In this document: one piece after another, positions 15,429 through 23,404 of the stretch
Position numbering within the stretch: the first letter of the stretch is position 1
Layout: every line of letters begins with the position of its first letter
DNA from: Bacteroidales bacterium
GTDB lineage: Bacteria > Bacteroidota > Bacteroidia > Bacteroidales > UBA932
Assembly (NCBI GenBank): GCA_017438975.1
Contig: JAFRUH010000033.1
Span: 204,695 to 268,694 of the forward strand
Direction: 5' to 3'
Length of the DNA stretch: 64,000 bases
Position numbers and translations under genes: made by a program
The notes under the pieces: model-generated
Told to the model about the DNA's origin: nothing
The model's input: only the letters and a program-made list of their open reading frames with translations
Database searches by the model: none

Positions 15429-16538
15429 ATGAAACCGATCCGATTCCTTCTCTCCCTTCTGCTCCTTGCCGGCGCACTCTGTCTGCAGGCCCGCGAGACC
15501 CGCAGCCCCTTGTCCGCGGACGGACCCTATGTCCTTTATACCGACGCCGGAGTCCGGGTCATCGCCGTAGATGCGTCCGGAACGGTTTCCGACACCGTCT
15601 CTCCGGAGGCGCCCGCTTCCTTTACCGTCATCGACCACCGGGGTCGCAACCCCTTCGAGGTCAGCCTCCGTCCGATCCGTCGCCAGAACTGGTGCGACCG
15701 GACCCGGCCGGACCGGGTCTTCGTGATGTCCGACCCTCACGGGAGACTTGACTGCGTTCTGAGTCTGCTCCTTGGGAACATGGTGATTGACAAGGACTTG
15801 CATTGGTCGTTCGGAAAAAGCCACCTTGTCATGATCGGGGATGTTTTCGACCGGGGCGAGGATGTCGTGCAGATATTCTGGTTCTTCTACAGGCTCCAGC
15901 AGGAAGCGGAAGAGGCCGGAGGCCGCGTCACGATGCTCCTCGGCAACCACGAACCCATGGCTTTCTCCGGGGACATGCGCTACGCCAAGCCGAAATACGC
16001 CGCCCTCGCCGAGAGGCTCGGGATGGAATACCGCGAGCTGTTCGGACCGGCCTCGGAACTCGGCCGCTGGATCGCCTCTTGGAACACGGTCGGCATCGTC
16101 GGACGGGACCTCTTCGTCCATGCCGGTCTCGGTGCGGACTTCTACCGCTGGAACCTCCCCGTCGAGACGGTCAACCGGCGGATGAGCGACGTTATCTTCC
16201 TGAAGAACAAGGAACGGAAAGCTCTTTCCGACACGCTCGACTTCCTGTACGGCAGCTACGGCCCGATTTGGTTCAGGGGCCTCGTCCTGGACGAGGAAAC
16301 GCGCCGCCCCGTTCCGGCGGACACGCTCGACCTGCTGCTGGACCGTTACGGAGTCGACCACATCATTGTCGGCCATACGATCTTCAAGGATATCAGTACC
16401 TTCTATGACGGAAAGGTCATTACCGTCAACGTCGACAACCGTGTCAACCGCCGCAAGCACCGCGGCCGTGCCCTTCTGATCGAGGGGGACCGCTATGTCG
16501 TCGTCGGCGACCGGGGCAAGAAACGGGAACTTAAATAA
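15429..16538 (+). CDS. Secreted calcineurin-like metallophosphoesterase
   Basis: 369 residues from the ATG at 15429 (a TTG precedes it in frame). Signal peptide, a short beta-rich N-terminal part (about 25-95), then the phosphoesterase motifs in order: SDPHGR, GDVFDRG, GNHEP, a late HAGL and VGHT. The set of metal-binding Asp, His and Asn is complete. The pattern is close to Ser/Thr-phosphatase-like (PPP-type) exported enzymes. The lipoprotein gene starts 8 bases downstream, so both may act together. Confidence 0.88.
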   Translation: MKPIRFLLSLLLLAGALCLQARETRSPLSADGPYVLYTDAGVRVIAVDASGTVSDTVSPEAPASFTVIDHRGRNPFEVSLRPIRRQNWCDRTRPDRVFVMSDPHGRLDCVLSLLLGNMVIDKDLHWSFGKSHLVMIGDVFDRGEDVVQIFWFFYRLQQEAEEAGGRVTMLLGNHEPMAFSGDMRYAKPKYAALAERLGMEYRELFGPASELGRWIASWNTVGIVGRDLFVHAGLGADFYRWNLPVETVNRRMSDVIFLKNKERKALSDTLDFLYGSYGPIWFRGLVLDEETRRPVPADTLDLLLDRYGVDHIIVGHTIFKDISTFYDGKVITVNVDNRVNRRKHRGRALLIEGDRYVVVGDRGKKRELK

Positions 16539-16546
16539 AAAACGAT

Positions 16547-18154
16547 ATGATGAAACACAGAAAACTTCTGCTTTGCCTGCCGGTGCTGGCACTGCTTGCC
16601 GGTTGTGCCGGAAAAGACATCTATTCAAACCTGAACGCCCAGGCCGCCCGGGAATACCTGGAGCCTGTCCGCCCCGCCTCGGAGGGTCGGAACCCCTGCT
16701 GGAATGGCTTCGCCAAGAAATTCATGTACGCCCCCGCCTTCGACATCACTCCGGCGGAAGGAGCTGAGAATTACCGCTTTACCGTTACACCCAAGGAGGG
16801 CGAAGGGGCCTGGACCTTTACGGCGAAGGACCCCGGGGCGGACCTTTCCCCGATTTGGAACGAGATCGTTCCGGGCCATGTCAATCTGACCGTCGAGGCG
16901 CTCGACGCTTCCGGGAAGCCCCTTTCAACCGTATATGAGCGCGAATTCGTCCGGGACTTCCCGTTCGAGGGCCCTTATTCGGAGCCTGTCCGCGACTACC
17001 GCGAAGCGGCCATCAAGGGAGCCCTCTACATCCATATGCTCCCGGCCATCCAGCACTGGGCGAGCGCGACGACCCCGGACATGTCCTACCACCACAACAC
17101 CTACCCCTGCAAGATCATCGGGGCGACGGTCCGGAACGAGTGCTTCATCGCCCGGGAACTTCCGCACCGCCGCGAGAACGCCGTGGCCGTCGCCCGGGGA
17201 GCCGCGCAGTTCCTCATCGACATGAGCCATCCGGAAGGTCATCCGCTGGCTTTCTTCCCGCCGACGTATTATCTGGACTACGCGGCCTCCAAACAGGAAT
17301 GGAACCAGGGAAAGACCATGACCCTCGAGGCCTGCAAGGCCGGGGATGCGTTCCTGGACCTCTATGACCTTACCGGGGAGAAGGAGTGGATGGACAGGGC
17401 CGTCGGCATTGCCCGGACCTATGTCCGTCTCCAGAGGGAAGACGGATCCCTCCCGATCAAGATCGATTTCGAGACGGCGGAGCCGGTCAACAATGTTTCC
17501 GCCATGCTGCACCCGCTTCTCCGCTACTTCCAGCGACTCGCCGGATATGGAGTGACCGAGTTCCTCCCGGCCCAGGAGAAGGCGGAAAAATGGATGGACG
17601 AAGTCGCGGTCGAGACCTTCGACATGACCGGCCAGTTCGAAGATGTCAATGTCAACGGACTGCAGCCTTACCAGAACCTGACCAACTGCACGGCGGCACC
17701 GTATGCGTCCTTCCTGCTTGATAAAGAGACCGTTTCAGAAAGAGACCTCGCGAACGCACGGGACCTGATCCGTCTCAGCGAAGACCAGTTCGTGCACTGG
17801 GCCTATCCGGATCTTACCGAAGACGGCTTCCCGAAAAAGAACGCGCCGTGCGTCCACGAACAGTATCATTACGAGATGCCGGTCGACAACAGCGCCTGCA
17901 ATGTCGCCAATGCCTGGCTCGACTACTATGAAGTGACGGGAGACCTTCTCTCCCTGGCGAAGGCCAAGGCGATGGGAGACCAGATGACGATCCAGCAGAA
18001 CGCCGTGAACGGCATGCTCCCGACGACTTGGGAGTGGCGCGACTCCAAGAAGGACCGCAACCGTTCCTTCTGGGCGAACTGCTCCTTTGCAACGGAACTC
18101 TTCCTCATGCGCCTTGCGTCCATGGAGGAAGATCTCAGGAAACTGGAAAAATAG
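16547..18154 (+). CDS. Lipoprotein with alpha/alpha-barrel (six-hairpin glycosidase-like) character
   Basis: 535 residues with lipobox ALLAGC. The N-terminal 60-145 region looks like a beta-sandwich; the rest is a chain of helical hairpins with recurring aromatic/Gly loops (AGDAFLDLYDLTGEKEWMDR, WLDYYEVTGDLLSLAKAKAM) typical of (alpha/alpha)6 enzymes acting on polysaccharides. I cannot name the family. It follows the phosphoesterase by 8 bases. A second ATG directly follows the first (16550). Confidence 0.6.
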   Translation: MMKHRKLLLCLPVLALLAGCAGKDIYSNLNAQAAREYLEPVRPASEGRNPCWNGFAKKFMYAPAFDITPAEGAENYRFTVTPKEGEGAWTFTAKDPGADLSPIWNEIVPGHVNLTVEALDASGKPLSTVYEREFVRDFPFEGPYSEPVRDYREAAIKGALYIHMLPAIQHWASATTPDMSYHHNTYPCKIIGATVRNECFIARELPHRRENAVAVARGAAQFLIDMSHPEGHPLAFFPPTYYLDYAASKQEWNQGKTMTLEACKAGDAFLDLYDLTGEKEWMDRAVGIARTYVRLQREDGSLPIKIDFETAEPVNNVSAMLHPLLRYFQRLAGYGVTEFLPAQEKAEKWMDEVAVETFDMTGQFEDVNVNGLQPYQNLTNCTAAPYASFLLDKETVSERDLANARDLIRLSEDQFVHWAYPDLTEDGFPKKNAPCVHEQYHYEMPVDNSACNVANAWLDYYEVTGDLLSLAKAKAMGDQMTIQQNAVNGMLPTTWEWRDSKKDRNRSFWANCSFATELFLMRLASMEEDLRKLEK

Positions 18155-18159
18155 GGGGT

Positions 18160-18822
18160 CTACCGGCCGTTTTTGAGCCGGGCTCTCAGAACGGACGCAA
18201 AGTCCTTGAACTGTTCATTGCGGCGGGTCCTTCCGAAATTGGAATCGTGGACCCTCCGGTCCGTTGAGACAAGGTCGATTTTCCGGATGACCTGCCCGTG
18301 AAGCGCCATCCTGTCGCTCCAGTCGATGATTTCGCCCGCGGTCAGGGCGGAGTTGAAGGGACCGATGATCCCGAAGACGGACCGCCGGATCAGGATGGCT
18401 CCGGTGAACAGTCCGTAATAGGGTTCCTCCCTGAGGGAAACGTTGCCCGGGGTGCATTCCGGAGAGAGGAAATCCCGTACCATCGCTTCCGCCGCCGCGG
18501 CCCCGGGATTGCCGGAGAGGGTCTCGCAGAGGGTCTTGAGGGCACCCTCCCGCATCCGGTCGTCATGGTCCATGAAAAGGACGAAATCGCCCGTCGCGGC
18601 CTGCAGACCCGTGTTCTTGGCGACAACGGGCCCCTGAGAAACCGGATGGGAAAGGACCCGGCACCCGTACTCCGCCGCAATCGCCGCCGTTTCGTCTTCG
18701 GAGCCGTCGTCCACGACGATGACCTCGAGACGGCACCCCTGCCGGAACAGGCTGTCAAGGGCTTCCCGGATATACTTCGCTCCGTTCCGGACGGGCATGA
18801 TAACGGAAATGAGTGGGTCCAT
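18160..18822 (-). CDS. Family 2 glycosyltransferase
   Basis: 220 residues, GT-A fold. Nucleotide-sugar binding motifs: VIMPVRNGAKY at the start, VVDDGSEDET and the DxD-type MDHDD. Short for the family, with no transmembrane segment. Last gene of the minus-strand YfhO/HprK cassette, 5 bases after the preceding glycosyltransferase. The acceptor is unknown. Confidence 0.85.
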   Translation of the reverse strand: MDPLISVIMPVRNGAKYIREALDSLFRQGCRLEVIVVDDGSEDETAAIAAEYGCRVLSHPVSQGPVVAKNTGLQAATGDFVLFMDHDDRMREGALKTLCETLSGNPGAAAAEAMVRDFLSPECTPGNVSLREEPYYGLFTGAILIRRSVFGIIGPFNSALTAGEIIDWSDRMALHGQVIRKIDLVSTDRRVHDSNFGRTRRNEQFKDFASVLRARLKNGR

Positions 18823-18827
18823 GGCGG

Positions 18828-19811
18828 TCAGGTTTTTGATGCGTTCCGGAGTCGGTTCCGGATAAAGTCGATCGAGATGTTGGGATTGTGCCGGGTACGG
18901 TACTCGGCGTAGTCGGCGCAGGAGGTGACGGCCTCCAGAAGGTACAGGTCGAGGGCGATGTACCGTTCGGGATGGCGGAGGACGGCAGGCTTGATTTCGA
19001 CGAGGAAGTCCCGGATGAAGTCGAACCTCTCTTCCGAATCGATGACGAGGGGACCGGCGTAGAAGAGACGGAGGTCTTCCGTAGGGAGCGACCGCGCGCG
19101 CAGTTCGTCATAGAGGGCTCTGAAACTGAGGATGAAGTCATATCCGGCCGTCTTCAGATGGGCGAGGGAATCCTCCCGCTGGTAATAATGGTAATACGGA
19201 CCCCGGAAAACGAAAAGGTCCGGGAGGGGGATTTCCGCCAGGGTCGTGAAATAATTGTCTTCGCCTCCACCCCGGAGGTCCGGGAACCTGAGTCCGTTCT
19301 TATTCAGGTATTCTTTCCGGTAGAGCCGGGCCCAGAGGACGGGCGGGAAAAGGAGCTCCACCGAGGCGGTGTCATAGACTTCCCGCCCTTCTTCGAGGAA
19401 ACCGAACCGGGTGCTGTATTCTTTCTTTACCGGATCGTCGTATTCCTTGACGAAACAGGCGTTGATCACGACATCCCGTCCGGTCCTTTCCGCCTGGCGG
19501 AGCATCGCTTCCAGATGGCCGGGATCGAGCCAGTCATCGGAATCCAGGAAACAGATATAACGACCTTCCGCGGCCTCGAGGGCGCGGTTCCGGGCCTTCC
19601 CCGGGCCTCCATTCGTCTCCATGCGGAGGACTTTGAGCCGTCCGTCCTGTTCCGCCCTGCGGGCGAGAACGGCGGAGGACCCGTCCGTAGAACAGTCGTC
19701 GGCGCAGAGGACCTCGATGCTCCGCAGGGTCTGCCCCAGGACGGAATCGAGGCAGCGGTCCAGGTATTTTTCCGTGTTGTAAACCGGAATGATGACGGAA
19801 ATATCAACCAT
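18828..19811 (-). CDS. Family 2 glycosyltransferase
   Basis: 327 residues. GT2 motifs: VIIPVYNTEKYLDRCLDS, CADDCSTDGS and the metal-binding DSDDW. The C-terminal half is mostly helical and may bind the acceptor. The start overlaps the end of the upstream glycosyltransferase gene by 8 bases, which points to translational coupling. Confidence 0.9.
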   Translation of the reverse strand: MVDISVIIPVYNTEKYLDRCLDSVLGQTLRSIEVLCADDCSTDGSSAVLARRAEQDGRLKVLRMETNGGPGKARNRALEAAEGRYICFLDSDDWLDPGHLEAMLRQAERTGRDVVINACFVKEYDDPVKKEYSTRFGFLEEGREVYDTASVELLFPPVLWARLYRKEYLNKNGLRFPDLRGGGEDNYFTTLAEIPLPDLFVFRGPYYHYYQREDSLAHLKTAGYDFILSFRALYDELRARSLPTEDLRLFYAGPLVIDSEERFDFIRDFLVEIKPAVLRHPERYIALDLYLLEAVTSCADYAEYRTRHNPNISIDFIRNRLRNASKT

Positions 19812-20748
19812 GCAGATCCCGTTTTAGTTCCCGGACGAGGGCCCTCCGGTCCGATTCTTTCCGGAAAAAGACATATTCCGACAGGCAGGCGGAAAGGTCC
19901 CGGCACCGGCGGAGAATGCCGCTGAAGCCTTCAGCGGCCCGTTTCGTCACCGCGTCGGAGACATAATACTTCTGGCACCAGCCGATGAACTGGTCCATCA
20001 GGAAGGCGAATACGATGCTGTAATGCCGGTTGTCGATCCCTAGGGCGTCCATCCGGTCCAGGATGTCGTTCGCCCCGGTGATCAGGTCCTCGACCGGCCG
20101 GAGGGAGAGATTCTTCCTCGTCACGGACGCCGGGTTGTCCGTGTAGTAGTAGACCGCATCGTCCACCACCGCGATCCTGTCATAGTGGAAGGCGGCGCGG
20201 ACCGAAAAATGCGGATCTTCGAAAAAGAGGAGATCCTCGTTGAAACGGATTCCGTTCCGGCGCAGCATCTCCGTCCGGTAGACGGCGGAGGTATAGGTCA
20301 GGAAAAACCACGCCTTGTGCTTCCGGATCCGGTCGTTGAGGTTGAAGATTTCCTTCAGATAGACGCTCTCTTTCCTCGGGTCATAGTTTTTCAGCGTTCC
20401 TTTGGCGACATCCGCCCCTTCCCGGAGGGCGGCTCCGCAGAGCTTTTCGAAAAAGTCCGGATCGACGAAGTCATCGCTGTCCACGAAGCCGATGAAATCG
20501 CCCTTGGCCGCATCCAGGCCTGCGTTCCGCGCTGCGGAAGGGCCCCGGTTCTCCGGAAAAGAAAGGACCCGGATCCGTCCGTCTTTCCGGGACCATGTCT
20601 CCAGCAAGGCGGCGGATCCGTCCGTGGAACCGTCGTCTATGCAGAGGACCTCCAGGTCGCGGAGCGTCTGGCCGGTCAGGCATTCCAGGCACTTGTCCAG
20701 GAAGGCTTCGGCGTTGTAGACCGGAACAATGACGGATACGACGGGCAT
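19804..20748 (-). CDS. Family 2 glycosyltransferase
   Basis: 314 residues. VIVPVYNAEAFLDKCLEC, CIDDGSTDGS and FVDSDDF give the GT2 donor site. It is close in layout to the following gene, so the pair may have arisen by duplication. It lies 6 bases after the PqqD-like gene in the same operon. Confidence 0.9.
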   Translation of the reverse strand: MPVVSVIVPVYNAEAFLDKCLECLTGQTLRDLEVLCIDDGSTDGSAALLETWSRKDGRIRVLSFPENRGPSAARNAGLDAAKGDFIGFVDSDDFVDPDFFEKLCGAALREGADVAKGTLKNYDPRKESVYLKEIFNLNDRIRKHKAWFFLTYTSAVYRTEMLRRNGIRFNEDLLFFEDPHFSVRAAFHYDRIAVVDDAVYYYTDNPASVTRKNLSLRPVEDLITGANDILDRMDALGIDNRHYSIVFAFLMDQFIGWCQKYYVSDAVTKRAAEGFSGILRRCRDLSACLSEYVFFRKESDRRALVRELKRDLHG

Positions 20749-20754
20749 GAGGGC

Positions 20755-21177
20755 TTATTTTTCGGGTTTCCAGCCCTCTTCCTCGCTCACTTCATGGATC
20801 GGATCGGCGAAGAGCAGCTCCTGGACGTCCTTGTATTCCTTGCAGACCGGGATGAACTTGTCAAAGGCCGCATCTTCCGCTTTCAGGACCGCTTCTCCGG
20901 AGGAAACGGGGGCGGGAACGACGATGTCGAAGTCGACCAGGGTATCGAGGAATGCCTGCAGGGGTTCTTCCAGATCCTCGGGTGCGCCGGGCAGGGCCTT
21001 CGCGGCCGCAAGCACGTCCGTCGTGGAGGCTCCGGAGAGCAAACTGCAGAAGATGCCGGTCCCATAGCCGTTCATCCCGTAGTAGATCCCGGTGACGGCG
21101 TTGATGATGATGGCGATCCCGTCCGTGACGTCCGCAAACATCTTCGCTTCGTTCAACTGATAGTTCTTTGATTCCAT
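20755..21177 (-). CDS. PqqD-like protein (HPr-rel-A system type)
   Basis: 140 residues from the ATG at 21177; the frame runs on upstream inside the kinase gene but has no plausible start there. The first 90 residues (LNEAKMFADVTDGIAIIINAVTG, then YYGMNGYGTGIF) are the beta-strand/winged-helix pattern of PqqD-type peptide-recognition proteins. The C-terminal 50 residues are charged and lack a known motif. PqqD relatives bind leader peptides in RiPP pathways, and a subfamily is named with HprK-related kinases. No precursor peptide gene was seen nearby. Confidence 0.72.
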   Translation of the reverse strand: MESKNYQLNEAKMFADVTDGIAIIINAVTGIYYGMNGYGTGIFCSLLSGASTTDVLAAAKALPGAPEDLEEPLQAFLDTLVDFDIVVPAPVSSGEAVLKAEDAAFDKFIPVCKEYKDVQELLFADPIHEVSEEEGWKPEK

Positions 21178-21193
21178 TAATTCGTTCGGTTGG

Positions 21194-22276
21194 TTATCGT
21201 TCTTGGGTTTGGAGGAACGTCCGGAGACATTCCACATTGCCGTAAATGTCCGGAGAGAGCCGGATCGTATGGAAGGGAAGTTCCTGCAGGAAGGAAATGA
21301 GTTTCCGGACGGTCCCAGCGTCTCCCTGGGCCTGCATCTGGAGGATGGTCGAATGGACCAGGTGCGTGATCGCCCGGCCTTTTTCGGCGGGAGAGCAGGG
21401 CTCGACGCGGGCTTCCTTCGCGTCGGGGTCGATTTCGGGGAACATGCAGGAGAGGACGGGATACCGCCTTCGGAGTGTATCGCCGTATCCGGAAATGTCG
21501 AAGACATATTTGTCTTTCCGGGCGTTGTTGCAGACGAAACGCGCCCGGTCCAGGTCGTCGTACAGGCGGGTGTACATCGTCGGGGAAAGGGTGATGATCG
21601 AATAGATCGGTGAGGCCAGAAGGCCCTCCCGGCTCTTTTCAAGGATCAGGTAATCGTCTGATACATAATCGAATCCGCGGAGCATCGCCGTGACCGCGAG
21701 GGTGGACTTGCCACGCTGCCCCCTCGCGCAGAGGAGGATTCCCTTCCCGTCCAGGCCGATGCAGGCCCCGTGGACCAGATGGGAGGAAGGCGTGTCCAGG
21801 ATGCGGTACAGGTCGTGCACGAAAAGGTGCCCTTCCCGGATCCATTCCTCCGGCTCGAAGCGCTCCGTCGCATACCAGGTAACCGTCCCGTCGGTCAGGC
21901 GTACGGTCCGGTTGGCGTAACTCACTTCGCCGAAGGGAACGAGGTCTTCGCCCTTCCGCTCGGTGAGGATCAGGTTGTCTCCGGAACCGTCGCCTTCGAC
22001 GTCCAACCCGAGGACGCGCCTGTGGAAATCCGCGTCCACCCGCTCCCGCCACAGGATCAGGGTTGCGTCAGGGGAAGGGACCGGAGCGGTCAGGGACCAG
22101 GCGAGCTGGCGCCGGATCATCGGTGCGGCCTCTTTCTCGCAGGCGAGGATCCGGACGGTCCGGACGCCACCGAGGTCCAGATAGAACACCTCCGCTCCGG
22201 GAAGCAGAGGCTCCAGGGCGGCTCTCAGGCGGCGGAAACAATTCGCCCGCTGTTCCGTATGCAAGGACAGGACCAT
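21194..22276 (-). CDS. HprK-related kinase
   Basis: 360 residues. The C-terminal half is the HPr-kinase fold: VHGACIGLDGKGILLCA with P-loop ARGQRGKST (184-192), then VSDDYLIL (205-212), which supplies the acidic metal ligands. The N-terminal 150 residues are not recognised. Relatives sit in peptide-modification and polysaccharide loci; some phosphorylate a peptide tail. Encoded between the nucleotidyltransferase (stop directly abutting its ATG) and the PqqD-like gene (17 bases). Confidence 0.75.
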   Translation of the reverse strand: MVLSLHTEQRANCFRRLRAALEPLLPGAEVFYLDLGGVRTVRILACEKEAAPMIRRQLAWSLTAPVPSPDATLILWRERVDADFHRRVLGLDVEGDGSGDNLILTERKGEDLVPFGEVSYANRTVRLTDGTVTWYATERFEPEEWIREGHLFVHDLYRILDTPSSHLVHGACIGLDGKGILLCARGQRGKSTLAVTAMLRGFDYVSDDYLILEKSREGLLASPIYSIITLSPTMYTRLYDDLDRARFVCNNARKDKYVFDISGYGDTLRRRYPVLSCMFPEIDPDAKEARVEPCSPAEKGRAITHLVHSTILQMQAQGDAGTVRKLISFLQELPFHTIRLSPDIYGNVECLRTFLQTQER

Positions 22277-23404
22277 CTATTCTTCGTTAATCAGGAACCC
22301 CTTGTTCCTGAGGATTTTCATTTTCTCTTTCAGGCCGGGGATCCGTTTTAGGAAGAAGAACTTCGCCCGCCGCCCGACATACGGGGCGAGCGGCCGGATC
22401 TCCCGGAAGGCTTTGGCCAGGTTGAACTCTCCGATTTCAGTCCGCATGGGGCTCAGGACCTCCCGTTTGTACATCAGCCGGAGGCAATGCGCCTCCGCCG
22501 CCCTGTCGTCGATCCGGTCGGACAGGAACCCTTCCGGGAAGAGTCCGGGAAGGAGGGAGGAGACGAAGGAGGCGGCCATCCAGACCTGGATTTCGGACCG
22601 GGTCCGGGCGGCGTTTTCCCGTACGATTCCCCAGTCGAAACCGCCCTGGAGCCCGAGGAGATAATGCAGGTCGAAGAAGGAATTCAGCACACTTCCGGCG
22701 CTGGTCCTTTCCGACAGGTTCTTATACAGGTTGACAAGGGAAATGAAGACCATGTCCTCCCGGCAGGGCAGGAACCCGTCCGAAGAGAACATCCGCTCTT
22801 TCCCGGCGCGGCGGAACAGGTCGTCGTTGAAGGGACGTTCCTCGCCGGTATGCATCTGGATGAACCGGTGCAGGTCGACGACGCTTTCGTCCGTCCCCGC
22901 GATCCGGAGGTCGGTGCTGTGCGAACAGCGGAAAGAACTGTAACCCAGTTCTTCCGCGACGGTTTCCGCCGCGTGGAAGTCCTTCTCTTTCACGAGGATG
23001 TCGACATCTCCCATCCAGCGGGGAAACTCCGGACGGTAGACTTTCATGGCGCCGCCTTTCAGGATGACGAAGGGAATATTCCTGCGGTTCAGCGCCCCTG
23101 CGATCCTCGAGAAATGGGAGAACAGCTTCAGGCTCTGGAACCGGCAGAAGTTCAGGACACCCTTCAGCCGCGGCAGGACCGAATTCGGGAAAGACAGTTC
23201 CGGATGGATCTTCATCAGGTATGCGAGGAGGATGACGCTGTGGATCGGGACTTTTTCGATATCCCAGTCCTTCAGGAAGGCGTCGAGTTCTTCCTGCGAC
23301 ACGGAGGGTCCCAGGGACATGGTCAGGAGCCGGCGCTCCTCCGTGTCCATCGTTTCCCGTCCGAGGTAATCCAAAACCTTATGAACCAGCTCCTTCCCTT
23401 TCAT
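22277..23404 (-). CDS. Nucleotidyltransferase family protein (NTP_transf_5 type)
   Basis: 375 residues. The nucleotidyltransferase core is seen at 111-137: VILKGGAMK followed by the catalytic aspartates D133 and D135 in WMGDVDILV, then a third acidic position in VVDLHRF. The C-terminal part is helical. This family recurs beside HprK-related kinases and PqqD-like proteins. Its start overlaps the end of the YfhO gene by 26 bases. Confidence 0.78.
   Translation of the reverse strand: MKGKELVHKVLDYLGRETMDTEERRLLTMSLGPSVSQEELDAFLKDWDIEKVPIHSVILLAYLMKIHPELSFPNSVLPRLKGVLNFCRFQSLKLFSHFSRIAGALNRRNIPFVILKGGAMKVYRPEFPRWMGDVDILVKEKDFHAAETVAEELGYSSFRCSHSTDLRIAGTDESVVDLHRFIQMHTGEERPFNDDLFRRAGKERMFSSDGFLPCREDMVFISLVNLYKNLSERTSAGSVLNSFFDLHYLLGLQGGFDWGIVRENAARTRSEIQVWMAASFVSSLLPGLFPEGFLSDRIDDRAAEAHCLRLMYKREVLSPMRTEIGEFNLAKAFREIRPLAPYVGRRAKFFFLKRIPGLKEKMKILRNKGFLINEE

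Noticed and set aside
15324-16628. Long N-terminal extension of the S1/P1 nuclease frame
   Set aside because: It lies opposite the calcineurin-like gene and would place the signal peptide and the required N-terminal Trp in the middle of the chain.
20755-21642. 295-residue reading of the PqqD-like frame
   Set aside because: The first 155 residues lie inside the HprK-like gene in another frame; the ATG at 21177 gives a complete PqqD-like protein.
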